DNA of 64,000 nucleotides from contig JBBQWT010000011.1 of the NCBI GenBank assembly GCA_038210375.1, positions 39,215 to 103,214 of the forward strand. The letters are read 5' to 3'. Positions within the stretch are counted from its first letter, which is position 1; each line of letters starts with the position of its first letter. Below are positions 1 through 8,838 of this stretch, piece by piece. A program made the position numbers and the translations under genes. Source of the DNA: JBBQWT01 sp038210375. GTDB lineage: Bacteria > Acidobacteriota > Terriglobia > Terriglobales > Acidobacteriaceae. Under the pieces are notes generated by a model. The model worked only from the letters and a program-made list of their open reading frames with translations. It ran no database searches and had not been told where the DNA came from.

Positions 1-186
1 CGCGCCGTAGGGTGCACTCTTCACGTTAACTGCTCCCACTTGGGCCCTGCCCGTCAGGGTCAGAAAGAACAGCATGCACAGAAGGGAAAATATCGCGGGC
101 TGGCGCCGAACGTATACCGGCATTCTGCCGGTCCAACCGCACGCGGGGCTTGCGCTCAACGTCGGCCTGACTGCATCCATGGGCAT
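1..186 (-). CDS. N-terminus of a secreted protein (partial, runs off the left edge)
   Basis: Reading leftwards from an ATG at 186 the frame stays open to the window edge (62 codons). The start is supported by a GAGGA-type ribosome binding site about 8 bases upstream. Other in-frame ATGs lie at 180 and 123. From the ATG at 123 the protein has a classical signal peptide: a basic start (MPVYVRRQP), a hydrophobic core (IFSLLCMLFFLTLTG) and a cleavage region near RAQ. The last visible residues, VNVKSAPYGA, resemble the start of pectate-lyase-3/polygalacturonase-like beta-helix proteins, which usually continue with a GDG motif. That family link is only an inference from a few residues. The gene is divergent from gltX; the 197 bases between them (187-383) show no other gene. 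Confidence 0.55.
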   Translation of the reverse strand, partial: MPMDAVRPTLSASPACGWTGRMPVYVRRQPAIFSLLCMLFFLTLTGRAQVGAVNVKSAPYGA

Positions 187-383
187 GTTGACGATCCTCA
201 ATTCTAGCGCGACCAGCCAGAGACTTTCACTCGCAATTGATTCCTGCGCATGAAAGCAGCTCGTTTTCAGTCACGGTAAGAGGATTATTGCATCATGACT
301 TAACTTAAAGAGGACGGCCACCCCGGTCTTCATCCGCGAACCAGTCTGCGCCATCGCAATCGCCTGAGGATAGAATAACTTCC

Positions 384-1826
384 GTGTCCGCGCCCGATCC
401 CAACAACATCAAGGTTCGTTTCGCTCCCTCCCCCACCGGCTATCTGCATGTCGGCGGGGCTCGCACCGCGCTGTTCAACTGGTTATTTGCCCGTCGCCTT
501 GGCGGGGCACTGGTCCTGCGTATTGAGGATACCGACGTCGCTCGTTCCAGCGATGAGATGGTCGAGGGCATCCTCACCGGTCTGCGCTGGCTGGGCATCG
601 ATTGGGATGAGGGGCCGTTTTTTCAAAACCAGCGATTGGATCTGTATCGCTCGGTAAGCGACAAGTTATTGCGCTCCGGCCATGCTTACTATTGCTTTTG
701 TACCAAAGATGAGCTCGAAGCCCGGCGGGAACTGGCCCGCGGTGACGGCCGTCAGTACAAATACGAAGGAACGTGCCGCGGCATCGTCCCCGGGGAAGCC
801 CTGCGGCGAAAAGACGCCGGAGAAAGCTGCGCGATGCGCTTTGCCGCCCCCCAGGATGGAACCACCAGGGTCGAAGATGCGGTGTTCGGGCAAGTGGAAT
901 TTGCCAACATGGAGATTGAAGATTTCGTGCTGTTGCGCTCCGACGGGCAGCCGACGTACCACCTGAGCGTGGTTTGTGATGACATCGATATGGCGATCAC
1001 CCATGTCATACGCGGGGCCGACCACCTTTCCAATACGCCCAAACAGATGATGATCTACCAAGCGCTGGCGGCGCCCATGCCGGTGTTCGCGCATGTCCCG
1101 CTGATCCTGGGGACTGATAAATCGCGGCTCAGCAAGCGCCACGGCGCCACTAGCGTGATGGCGTATCGCGACGAGGGGATCGTTCCCCAGGCCTTCCGCA
1201 ATTTCCTGGCATTGCTGGGCTGGACGCCCAAGGCATCGCCGGGCGAGAAGGCGGTGGAAATTTTCAGGGACCAGGAGATGATCGCGAAGTTCAGCCTGGA
1301 GGATATTTCACGTTCCAATGCGGTATTTGATCGCGCCAAGCTGGATTGGTTCAACACCGAATACATTCGCGCCATGCCGGCAGCGGAACTGCTGCCCCTG
1401 ATCGAGCAAGAATGGGCCGCGGCGAGGATACAGCCTGACACCAGCGATCGGAATGGGTTGTGCACAACCATCGACCTGCTCAAAGCCCGAGCGCGCAACC
1501 TGCACGATTTCGCGGTTTCATTCGCCGCGTTTTTTACCGATGAATTCGCCATCGACCCCGCGGCGCGGGAGAAATTTCTGGCGGATGAGAAAGTTCGCGG
1601 GCTGTTGCGAGAGTTGGGCCAGCGGTATGCCGGGCTGCGGGAATTCGATGAGGGTGGTGCCGAGGCCGCGCTGCGACAACTGGCAGCCGACCATGACATC
1701 AAGGCGGGGGCGTTAATCAATGGAGCGCGGGTCGCTCTGACCGGCCAGGCGGTGGCGCCCAGTCTGTTTGCGGTGATGGTCAGCCTGGGGAAAGAACGAA
1801 CCGTGCGGCGGTTGCTGGCGGTTTAG
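384..1826 (+). CDS. gltX: Glutamyl-tRNA synthetase
   Basis: A class I aminoacyl-tRNA synthetase of 480 residues, normal for the family, that charges tRNA-Glu (and possibly tRNA-Gln in organisms using GatCAB) in the cytoplasm. The HIGH-like motif appears as YLHVGGARTALFNWLFA near residue 20, where the Rossmann-fold catalytic domain starts. The KMSKS-like motif appears as DKSRLSKRHGA near residue 248. The second half is the anticodon-binding helical domain. The start is GTG at 384, with a GAGGA stretch about 13 bases upstream. It stands alone: a divergent secreted protein precedes it and a repeat-filled intergenic region follows. Nothing is unusual in the sequence. Confidence 0.97.
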   Translation: MSAPDPNNIKVRFAPSPTGYLHVGGARTALFNWLFARRLGGALVLRIEDTDVARSSDEMVEGILTGLRWLGIDWDEGPFFQNQRLDLYRSVSDKLLRSGHAYYCFCTKDELEARRELARGDGRQYKYEGTCRGIVPGEALRRKDAGESCAMRFAAPQDGTTRVEDAVFGQVEFANMEIEDFVLLRSDGQPTYHLSVVCDDIDMAITHVIRGADHLSNTPKQMMIYQALAAPMPVFAHVPLILGTDKSRLSKRHGATSVMAYRDEGIVPQAFRNFLALLGWTPKASPGEKAVEIFRDQEMIAKFSLEDISRSNAVFDRAKLDWFNTEYIRAMPAAELLPLIEQEWAAARIQPDTSDRNGLCTTIDLLKARARNLHDFAVSFAAFFTDEFAIDPAAREKFLADEKVRGLLRELGQRYAGLREFDEGGAEAALRQLAADHDIKAGALINGARVALTGQAVAPSLFAVMVSLGKERTVRRLLAV

Positions 1827-1947
1827 CGGCCAGGCGAAACGAGGGCCGGAAATTAATGTTCGTTTCATACCGGAATACTCCGGGCCAATCCTCTTGTATT
1901 TCAACGCCGGAAGAAATCTCGGACCGTAACAAAGCTCTTCTTTTAGC

Positions 1948-2223
1948 TGTCATTCTGACGATCCCCGGCTTGATCGGGGTGAGGAAGAACCCCTACTCTT
2001 CCCAAAATCTGTCCCTTGCGATGGTTTTACAGCACCATGCACTCGAGAAATTTTCCACGGTTTGAACTGTCACTTGCTGGTCTCTGTGATTGAAATAAGC
2101 CAGAAAGCAGTTCAAGCGTGGAATGGTCCAGACTGTCGTAAGAAGAACCATCGTAGGGAAATATTTGTGGCCGAGTAGGGGTTCTTCCTCACCCCGGTGA
2201 AGCAGGGGGTCGTCAGAATGACA
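1948..2223. repeat. 276-bp imperfect palindromic element (family A, copy 1)
   Basis: The 456-base gap between gltX and clpB is mostly this element. It begins TGTCATTCTGACGA, followed by a segment ending GAGGAAGAACCCCTAC. It ends with the inverted copy (GTAGGGGTTCTTCCTC up to TCGTCAGAATGACA). Symmetry continues inwards: a TTCCACGGTTTGAACTG segment near 2053 pairs with the complement of CAGTTCAAGCGTGGAA near 2111, and a CCCTTGCGATGG segment near 2013 pairs with CCATCGTAGGG near 2148. The transcript would fold into one very long hairpin. The same terminal arms recur at 27021-27281, and the left arm again at 38334. No protein-coding frame is convincing inside it. Confidence 0.8.
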
Positions 2224-2282
2224 ACTGTAAGGGGGGAGATTCCGTCTCGGACAGGCATTTGTTCGGCCCTCAGGCGTGATGG

Positions 2283-4934
2283 TCAACCCGCATGAGACAC
2301 GCTGGCTTCTTCCGCCGATTTGGCGGCGCGAACCGCGACCGCAAATTTCATTTTGCGGTCGGGGCCGGCATCCGCCACCAGATGATCTCCGTGCAACACC
2401 TCGCCTTCGAGGATCTTCATGGCCAGCGGGTCCTGGATCATCTTCTGTATCGCCCGCTTCAAAGGACGGGCGCCATAGGCCCGGTCGTAGCCTTCGACGA
2501 ACAGCAATTCCCTCGCGGCGCGGGTCAGTTCCAGCGTGACCTTGCGGTCGGCCAGCATTCGCTTCAGGTCTTCGAGGCGAAGATCTACGATCCTCAATAA
2601 TTCTTCTTCGCCCAAGGGTTTGAAGATGATGATGTCGTCCACCCGGTTGAGGAATTCAGGTTTGAAGTGGGAGCGCAAACTTTCCATGACCTGCTCGGAG
2701 GCGGCATCGAAATCTTCGGGGCTGCTCAGCGATTCGGTTTGCAGATAACCCGAGCCGAGATTGGAGGTCATGATGATTACGGTGTTCTTGAAATCCACGG
2801 TGCGGCCTTTGCCGTCGGTGAGGCGGCCGTCATCCATGATCTGCAACAGCACGTTGAAGACATCGGGGTGGGCCTTCTCGATCTCATCGAACAACACCAC
2901 CGCGTACGGACGCCGCCTGATCTGCTCGGTCAGCTGGCCGCCTTCGTCATAACCAACATAGCCCGGAGGCGCGCCGATCAAGCGTGAAACCGCATGCTTC
3001 TCCATGTATTCCGACATGTCGATGCGGACCATGGAATGTTCGTCGTCAAACAGGAATTCAGCCAGGGCGCGCGCCAGCTCAGTCTTGCCGACGCCGGTGG
3101 GCCCGAGAAAGATAAACGATCCCAGGGGACGCCGCGGGTCGTTCAGCCCGGCGCGCGAACGCCGGACAGCGTTGGCCACCCGCTGCAAAGCGACGTCCTG
3201 CCCCACCACGCGGGTGCGCAGGCGCTCTTCCATGTGCACCAGCTTGTTTACCTCGCCTTCCAGCATGCGGGTGACCGGCACGCCGGTCCACTTGGAGACG
3301 ATGCCCGCGATGTCTTCTTCATCGACTTCTTCTTTCAGCATGCGGCCGCGGCCGGCGGCGCCGTCCATGCCCGCGTTCAAGCGCGCCAGCTCGCTTTCCG
3401 CCTGCAGCAAAGTTCCATAGCGAATCTCGGCCACCTTCTGCAGGTTGCCCTTGCGCTCCTCGGCTTGCTCTTCCACTTTGAGCCGCTCGATGCGTTCCTT
3501 GAGGTCGCGCACCGCGGTTATAGCTTCTTTCTCTTTCTTCCAGTGGGCTTTCAAGCCGGTGGCTTCCTCGCGGACGCCTGCCAATTCCTTTTCCACCGCA
3601 GCCAGGCGCTCGCGGCTGCCGGCATCTCTTTCCATCTTCAAAGCCTGGCGCTCGATTTCCAGGTGGATGGCCCGGCGCTCAAGCTGGTCGATCTCGGTAG
3701 GCATGGAATCGATCTGGATGCGCAGCGACGCGGCCGCTTCGTCCACCAGGTCGATGGCCTTGTCGGGAAGAAAGCGGTCGGAGATATAGCGATGGGAGAG
3801 AGTGGCGGCGGCGAGGATGGCGGAATCTTTGATGCGCACGCCGTGATGCACTTCGTAGCGCTCTTTGAGGCCGCGCAGTATGGCGATGGTGTCTTCGACA
3901 TTGGGCTCGCCGACGAACACGATCTGGAAGCGGCGCTCGAGAGCGGCATCCTTCTCAATGTATTTGCGGTATTCGGCCAGGGTGGTGGCGCCGATGGCGC
4001 GCAATTCCCCGCGGGCCAGCGCGGGCTTCAGCATATTACTGGCATCGATGGCGCCTTCGGCGGCGCCCGCTCCCACCAGGGTATGCAGTTCGTCGATGAA
4101 CAGAACGATCTCTCCGGCGGAATCTTCGATGTCTTTGAGGACGGCCCTGAGGCGATCTTCAAACTCGCCGCGGAACTTGGCGCCGGCAAGTATCGCTCCA
4201 AGGTCAAGCGAAACTACGCGCTTGTTCTTCAGGCTTTCGGGCACGTCGCCGGAGACGATGCGCTGCGCCAGGCCTTCGACGATTGCGGTCTTACCCACTC
4301 CGGGCTCGCCGATGAGCACCGGGTTGTTCTTGGTGCGGCGGGATAAGACTTGCACCACGCGGCGGATTTCTTCATCGCGTCCAATCACCGGGTCGAGCTT
4401 GCCCCGCCGCGCCAGCTCGGTCAGGTCGCGGGCGTAACGTTCCAGGGCCTGAAACTTGGCCTCGGGATTCTGGTCGGTGACTTTTTGCGAGCCGCGCACC
4501 GATGCCAGCGATTTCAGGATGGCGTCGTGGGTGGCGCCGCTTTCCACCAGGATCTGGCCGGCGTCGTCGCGGCGGACCTGGGCAAGGGCCAGCAAAAGGT
4601 GTTCGGTGGATATGTACTCGTCCTTAAAGTTGGCGGCTTCTTTGAAGGCCTGATCCATGGTCTTCGAAAGCTGATTTGATAGCTGGGGCTGGGCCGAGCT
4701 GCCGGTCACCTTGGGCAGCCGCTGCACCGCGGCCTCCGCCTGATTGCGCACGGTATCGGCGTCCACTCCGATCTTGGCCAGCACCGGGGCCACAATGCCT
4801 TCACTGTCAGCCATAAGCGCGGCCAGAAGATGCACCGGCAGAATTTCGGCGTTGCCGTTTTGAGACGCCAATTCCCCGGCGGCGGTGACCGCTTCCTGCG
4901 TCTTCAGTGTCAGCTTGTCCCATCGAATTGCCAT
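2283..4934 (-). CDS. clpB: ATP-dependent disaggregase ClpB (Hsp100)
   Basis: An 883-residue AAA+ chaperone that, with DnaK, extracts polypeptides from aggregates. Visible in order are the N-terminal Clp repeat domain; the first ATPase domain with Walker A GEPGVGKT and Walker B VLFIDELH; the coiled-coil middle domain (MERDAGSRERLAAVEKEL and onward), which separates ClpB from ClpA; and the second ATPase domain with GPTGVGKTELA and VVLFDEIEKAHPD. The C-terminal D2-small domain is complete. I chose the ATG at 4934 (MAIRWDKLTLK) because a GAGGAGAAG ribosome binding site lies just upstream. The open frame runs 28 codons further upstream but that part is not conserved-looking. The gene follows hsp20 on the same strand, with a terminator-like hairpin between them. 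Confidence 0.97.
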   Translation of the reverse strand: MAIRWDKLTLKTQEAVTAAGELASQNGNAEILPVHLLAALMADSEGIVAPVLAKIGVDADTVRNQAEAAVQRLPKVTGSSAQPQLSNQLSKTMDQAFKEAANFKDEYISTEHLLLALAQVRRDDAGQILVESGATHDAILKSLASVRGSQKVTDQNPEAKFQALERYARDLTELARRGKLDPVIGRDEEIRRVVQVLSRRTKNNPVLIGEPGVGKTAIVEGLAQRIVSGDVPESLKNKRVVSLDLGAILAGAKFRGEFEDRLRAVLKDIEDSAGEIVLFIDELHTLVGAGAAEGAIDASNMLKPALARGELRAIGATTLAEYRKYIEKDAALERRFQIVFVGEPNVEDTIAILRGLKERYEVHHGVRIKDSAILAAATLSHRYISDRFLPDKAIDLVDEAAASLRIQIDSMPTEIDQLERRAIHLEIERQALKMERDAGSRERLAAVEKELAGVREEATGLKAHWKKEKEAITAVRDLKERIERLKVEEQAEERKGNLQKVAEIRYGTLLQAESELARLNAGMDGAAGRGRMLKEEVDEEDIAGIVSKWTGVPVTRMLEGEVNKLVHMEERLRTRVVGQDVALQRVANAVRRSRAGLNDPRRPLGSFIFLGPTGVGKTELARALAEFLFDDEHSMVRIDMSEYMEKHAVSRLIGAPPGYVGYDEGGQLTEQIRRRPYAVVLFDEIEKAHPDVFNVLLQIMDDGRLTDGKGRTVDFKNTVIIMTSNLGSGYLQTESLSSPEDFDAASEQVMESLRSHFKPEFLNRVDDIIIFKPLGEEELLRIVDLRLEDLKRMLADRKVTLELTRAARELLFVEGYDRAYGARPLKRAIQKMIQDPLAMKILEGEVLHGDHLVADAGPDRKMKFAVAVRAAKSAEEASVSHAG

Positions 4935-4998
4935 GGATACTTCTCCTCTATTGTTCGAATGCCTGGTATCTGATGGCGGATTGCCGAATGCCGGCAAA

Positions 4999-5037
4999 TG
5001 AAAGCGGGAGGCGGCCAACTACCAGCCCGCCTCCCGC
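4999..5037 (-). terminator. Terminator-like hairpin between hsp20 and clpB
   Basis: Perfect 11-bp inverted repeat (5004-5014 pairs with 5027-5037) with a 12-base loop. On the minus strand the stem is followed by TTTCATTT, a broken T-run. It lies 26 bases after the hsp20 stop and about 70 bases before the clpB start, so it could end most hsp20 transcripts or attenuate read-through into clpB. Confidence 0.6.
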
Positions 5038-5062
5038 AATTTCCTGTCCGTTCGTTAAGCGA

Positions 5063-5560
5063 TCAGGCGGCGCTGGGTTTGGCTTCGCCGGCTTCCGTGC
5101 TGTGGCCTTCAATCGCCTTCTTGCCGACTGCGACTTTGATCTGGCGCGGTTTGGCTTCGGCGCGCTTGGAGAACTGTATCTTGAGAATGCCATTCTCGCA
5201 CTCCGCCTCAACGTTTTCAGTGGAGACCGTCGAAGGCAGGGTGAACGAGCGGAAGAAGGTGCCGTAGCTGCGCTCTATGCGGCGGAAGTTTTCTTCCTTC
5301 TCTTCTTTTTCCAGCTTGCGCTCGCCGCGGATGGTCAGGTTGTTGTTCTCCACCCGGATATCGATGTCTTCCTGCTTTACCCCGGGCACTTCCAGCTTCA
5401 AGGTGATGTTCTGCTCGTCTTCATAGATATCAACCGCAGGCAGGAAGGCGCCGGAGTTGAGCAGTTCTTCGTTGCGGTTCTGCGTCTGCAACGCTCGGTC
5501 GACCCGTTCCTGCAGGTTTGCGAGTTCGCGAAATGGTTCAAATCGAGTGATCATGGTCAT
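5063..5560 (-). CDS. Small heat shock protein, Hsp20/alpha-crystallin family
   Basis: A 165-residue ATP-independent holdase. The alpha-crystallin domain spans roughly residues 45-140: it starts near PAVDIYEDEQNITLKLEVPG, and GVKQEDIDIRVENNNLTIRGE is the characteristic central strand pair. The conserved A-x-x-x-N-G-I/V-L motif appears as AECENGILKIQF. The N-terminal arm (MITRFEPFRELANLQERVDR) is typical of bacterial class A proteins. The start at 5560 has a perfect AGGAGG ribosome binding site at 5568-5573 with 7-base spacing. It is followed by clpB on the same strand, giving a holdase/disaggregase pair. Confidence 0.95.
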   Translation of the reverse strand: MTMITRFEPFRELANLQERVDRALQTQNRNEELLNSGAFLPAVDIYEDEQNITLKLEVPGVKQEDIDIRVENNNLTIRGERKLEKEEKEENFRRIERSYGTFFRSFTLPSTVSTENVEAECENGILKIQFSKRAEAKPRQIKVAVGKKAIEGHSTEAGEAKPSAA

Positions 5561-5620
5561 GGGGGTTCCTCCTAGAAATTTTCAGGCTTTGAGTATTAGA
5601 TTCATGCTGAGCCTAATAGG

Positions 5621-5649
5621 ATAATAAAATCTTAGTACAGTATTGTCAA
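5621..5649 (-). promoter_or_regulatory. Consensus housekeeping-type promoter of hsp20
   Basis: On the minus strand: TTGACA (5644-5649), a 17-base spacer, then TATTAT (5621-5626). This is a full -35 match and a 5-of-6 -10 match at ideal spacing, about 55 bases upstream of the hsp20 start codon. The surrounding 100 bases are clearly AT-rich compared with the genes. I found no CIRCE or HAIR (HspR) inverted repeat that would explain heat control. Confidence 0.75.
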
Positions 5650-5798
5650 CAAATATGAAGTCTTTATTTTAAACAATATGTAAGTGTTTGCTTTTGATCT
5701 GACAGCCAGGAATTAGGAACGAATGAGCCTGCATAACTTTATTAAGCACGCCGGGTTATCACTCAAACTGCTTTCTCCATCACAACATCGAGGCCAAA

Positions 5799-6536
5799 AT
5801 GCGCAATCGCTTCAAGAACGCCGCGCTTCTCATCGGACTGCTCGCCGGTACCATCGGCGCAAGTGCCGAGGTTTTGCAGACGCAGACGACCTATACCAGC
5901 AATGGCAGGAGCATCCCAGTCGATCAATTCGCGCCGTCCGATTCGGGGCGTCATCCCACGGTGATTTTCGTGCACGGCGCCGACGGCATGAGGGTGACGG
6001 CCTGGAAATATGCGTGGAGCAGGGAGTTTGCCGCCAACGGCTACGTGGTGATGATTCCGCACTATTTCGAAGCCTCGGATTCTACCGGCAGCATGAAAAA
6101 TTTCCCCACCTACATGACCGCGCTGGGCGACGCCGTAAGTTTCGCGACCCGGCAGCCGGGGGTTGATCCGCAGCGCATCGGGTTGATGGGCTATTCGCTG
6201 GGCGGATTTCTGTCGCTGGCCCTGGCGGCGCGTGACCATCGGGTGAAGACGGTGGTGGAATATTTTGGCGGGATGCCGGCGTTCGCGGCGCGCTCGCTGG
6301 AAAAAATGCCGCCCACCTTGATTTTGCACGGCGATGCGGATCCGGTGGTTCCGGTAGCGCACGCATACGATGTGGAAAAACTATTCAAAGCCAGGAACAT
6401 TTTCTATGAGATGAAGATTTATCCCGGCCAGGGGCACGGCTTTTCCGGCGAAGCCAACCGCGACTCACGGCAGCGCACCATGAGTTTTTTTGACCAGCAC
6501 CTGAAGGCGGCCGCGGTCAGCTTACCGAGCAAATAA
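5799..6536 (+). CDS. Exported alpha/beta-hydrolase, dienelactone hydrolase family
   Basis: 245 residues with an N-terminal signal peptide (MRNRFKNAALLIGLLAGTIGASA, cleavage near residue 23). The alpha/beta-hydrolase fold is shown by the oxyanion region FVHGADG, the nucleophile elbow GYSLGG (Ser), the acid in LHGDADPVV (Asp) and the catalytic His in GQGHGF. The nucleophile is Ser, not the Cys of true dienelactone hydrolases, so the substrate is open: an ester or peptide in the periplasm is plausible. A GAGG ribosome binding site precedes the ATG. Its 3' end overlaps the convergent methyltransferase gene by 20 bases. Confidence 0.85.
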   Translation: MRNRFKNAALLIGLLAGTIGASAEVLQTQTTYTSNGRSIPVDQFAPSDSGRHPTVIFVHGADGMRVTAWKYAWSREFAANGYVVMIPHYFEASDSTGSMKNFPTYMTALGDAVSFATRQPGVDPQRIGLMGYSLGGFLSLALAARDHRVKTVVEYFGGMPAFAARSLEKMPPTLILHGDADPVVPVAHAYDVEKLFKARNIFYEMKIYPGQGHGFSGEANRDSRQRTMSFFDQHLKAAAVSLPSK

Positions 6537-7692
6537 AGCATTTCAAGTAAGCGCTTTCCGGGATGGTGAGCGAAATGGGATGGTCGCGCGCCTGGGTGCG
6601 TTTTTCAATCAGGCGCACCTGCCGTCCGGCATCGCTGGCGGCGCTGATCAGCATCTGCTCAAAATCGCGGTCCGTTACCGCCTGCGAACAGCTACAGGTC
6701 ACGAGAATTCCACCGGGACGCAGCATTTTGAGCGCGCGCAGGTTGATTTCTTTATAGCCGCGCATGGCTTTGGCGAGCGCGGTTTTATTCCGGGCGAAGG
6801 GTGGAGGATCGAGCACGATGGTGTCGTACTGCCGGTGGGCGGTGGCGTAATCCTTCAGTACGTCGAAAACATTACCTTCCAGCCATTCGATTTCCGGCGC
6901 GCGCTGCTGCGCCTGGTTGAGCAGCGAGTTCTGTTCAGCGGCTTCCAGCGCCTGGCGGGAAGCGTCAACCCCCGTAACCTGTTCGCAGACCCGCGCCAGG
7001 TGCAATGCAAATCCTCCGTGATAGCAGAAGCAATCGAGGGCCTGGCCGTGCGCATAAGCGGCGGCGGCGGCGTAATTTTCGCGTTGGTCGAGAAATGCCC
7101 CGGTCTTCTGGCCGCCCAGGGCGTCAAAGTGAAAGGCAATCCCGTTGCAGTGAAATATGGTGGTGGAGCGCTCTCCATGCACCGCCGCTGACTCGCGCGG
7201 CGACAAGTTTTCAAGCTGCCGGATGCGCGCATCGACCCGCTCCACGATGGTCTGCGGGGCGAGTTGTTGCAGGATGGCGGATTGGATTTCGGCCCGCGCG
7301 GAATCGAGGTCCATGGCCTGGGTCAGCGCCTGGAAACAAACGATGTCGTGGTAGCAATCGATGATCAATCCCGGAAGAAAATCAGATTCGCTGAAGACCA
7401 CGCGGAAGGCCTCGCTGTCGCGCACGACTTTCTTTCGGTAGGCCACGGCGTCAGCGATGCGATTGGAGATCAGGGAGGGCCACAGCGGCGCGGGCCCGTC
7501 GTGGCGCGAGAGCAGGCGCAGGGCGATCTGGGAGGCGTCGCTATAGAGCGCCCACGCCACAAATTTTCCGCGATGATCGACGGCGCGCACCAGAGCTCCG
7601 GGCGATGCGGCGCCAGCGGTGGCTACGTCGGATCGGTAAACCCAGGCGTGGCCAGCGTGGAAGCGAGCGATGGCCCGCGCCGTGATCACCAC
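6517..7692 (-). CDS. Class I SAM-dependent rRNA methyltransferase, RlmI/RlmO-like
   Basis: 391 residues. The N-terminus is a PUA-like RNA-binding domain (ARFHAGHAWVYRSDV, then PGALVRAVDHRGKFVAWALYS). A Rossmann methyltransferase follows, with the SAM-binding motif ALDCFCYHGGFALHLA, the catalytic motif VLDPPPFARNK and a late Cys motif LVTCSCSQAV. This is the arrangement of RlmI, the 23S rRNA m5C1962 methyltransferase, though the exact target base cannot be assigned from sequence. The start is uncertain: GTG at 7692 is used, but the frame stays open upstream into the preceding gene. It is last in a minus-strand run after the TPR and zinc-ribbon genes, 23 bases after the TPR stop. Confidence 0.85.
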   Translation of the reverse strand: MVITARAIARFHAGHAWVYRSDVATAGAASPGALVRAVDHRGKFVAWALYSDASQIALRLLSRHDGPAPLWPSLISNRIADAVAYRKKVVRDSEAFRVVFSESDFLPGLIIDCYHDIVCFQALTQAMDLDSARAEIQSAILQQLAPQTIVERVDARIRQLENLSPRESAAVHGERSTTIFHCNGIAFHFDALGGQKTGAFLDQRENYAAAAAYAHGQALDCFCYHGGFALHLARVCEQVTGVDASRQALEAAEQNSLLNQAQQRAPEIEWLEGNVFDVLKDYATAHRQYDTIVLDPPPFARNKTALAKAMRGYKEINLRALKMLRPGGILVTCSCSQAVTDRDFEQMLISAASDAGRQVRLIEKRTQARDHPISLTIPESAYLKCFICSVS

Positions 7693-7715
7693 CTCAGGAT
7701 GCGCTTGCTCCGGGC

Positions 7716-8825
7716 TCAGGATTTCGGCTTTTCTGTTTTCGCGGGAGCGGCCGTCGCAGGGGAGGCTACAACGGGGGCGGCTGTTTTCTCCCCAGGCTTG
7801 CCGCCGGGCAAGGGCGGCTTTTGCATCTGGGCCTTCTGGTAGCGATCAATGCCGGCCTTAATTCTGGCGGCGGCAGGGCTGTTCGGTGCTTCCGCCAGGT
7901 AAAGATTGTATTCGCCCAGGGCACCGGCCATGTCGTGGCGCGCCTCCAGCACATTAGCCGCAATCAGGTGCGCCGACGCCATGTGGGCCACGCCGGTGGC
8001 GTGAGCGCGGCGGGCGTTGGCGAGCGCCAGGTCAGGCTTGCCATTCAACAGTTGAGCATGGGAGAGCATCGCCAGGGCCAAGGCATTCTGGGGTTCCAGG
8101 CTGATCACGCGCAGCAGCGCACTCTCCGTTTCCGGATACTTCTTTTGCTGATACATGATCTTGCCCAGGTTGAGCAGGGCGTCGGCGTATTTATCGTTGA
8201 CCTTGGTGGCCCGCTCGAATGCGGCCTGGGCCGCTGCGGTTGCTCCCGCTCGAATTTCCACCACTCCGAGATAGTTATAGGCGGTGGCATACTGCGGATA
8301 AAGTGCGATAGCGGCCTCGAACCTGCTCTTGGCTTCGGGCAGTTGGTCCTTGCGAAAGCTATCGACACCCTTGTTGAATTCCTTCTGCGCCTTTCGCGGC
8401 ACGTTGATATCCACCACGGCGACCGATGAGTCGGCGCTGAATTGTGCCTGCGCCTCCGGTTTTAAAGTTACCCGCACGAACTCCTGGTGTATGCCCATGA
8501 GGCTATCCACCTCGAACACATCGGAGGTGAGGTCCTCTATATCCTGTCCGCTGACCCTGACGCGATAAGTTCCACCCAGCACCCGGAAGTTCGCCTCTCC
8601 GCGATCGTCGGTAAAAGTATCGAAAGAGGGTGCGCCGGACACCATGAGCTGCACTCGCACCGGCTTGCTAATAGGATGATCGTTGCTCAAGGTTACGCGG
8701 ATCCTCAGCTCCACCGAGCGGTTCGTGGCTCCAGGGGCGGTGGAGGGCAGAGATCGATCCTGCGCCAGGGCGGGTACCGCAAGCAGGGCGAGAAGAAAAA
8801 AAGCGGCGATCGGTCGGCAGGTCAT
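7716..8825 (-). CDS. Exported TPR-repeat protein
   Basis: 369 residues from the ATG at 8825, chosen because an AGAGG ribosome binding site sits before it and a signal peptide follows directly (TCRPIAAFFLLALLAVPALAQ). A beta-rich, carboxypeptidase-regulatory-like domain comes first (residues about 35-125). Then come four or so tetratricopeptide repeats (about 140-320; for example ATAYNYLGVVEIRAGATAAA and YADALLNLGKIMYQQKKYPE). The tail is rich in Pro, Ala and Lys and probably disordered. TPRs mediate protein contacts; the partner is unknown. It lies 13 bases after the zinc-ribbon gene on the same strand, so the two are probably cotranscribed. Confidence 0.8.
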   Translation of the reverse strand: MTCRPIAAFFLLALLAVPALAQDRSLPSTAPGATNRSVELRIRVTLSNDHPISKPVRVQLMVSGAPSFDTFTDDRGEANFRVLGGTYRVRVSGQDIEDLTSDVFEVDSLMGIHQEFVRVTLKPEAQAQFSADSSVAVVDINVPRKAQKEFNKGVDSFRKDQLPEAKSRFEAAIALYPQYATAYNYLGVVEIRAGATAAAQAAFERATKVNDKYADALLNLGKIMYQQKKYPETESALLRVISLEPQNALALAMLSHAQLLNGKPDLALANARRAHATGVAHMASAHLIAANVLEARHDMAGALGEYNLYLAEAPNSPAAARIKAGIDRYQKAQMQKPPLPGGKPGEKTAAPVVASPATAAPAKTEKPKS

Positions 8826-8838
8826 GGCAACCTCTTTT

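Noticed and set aside
1856..2286. Short open frames in the gltX-clpB gap
   Set aside because: They fall within the palindromic repeat and are explained by it.
2994..4346. 450-residue plus-strand open frame
   Set aside because: It lies fully antisense to clpB and is His/Gln/Ala-rich low-information sequence.
5561..5722. CIRCE or HspR (HAIR) operator upstream of hsp20
   Set aside because: I looked for TTAGCACTC-n9-GAGTGCTAA and CTTGAGT-n7-ACTCAAG patterns and found only partial, non-symmetric resemblance.
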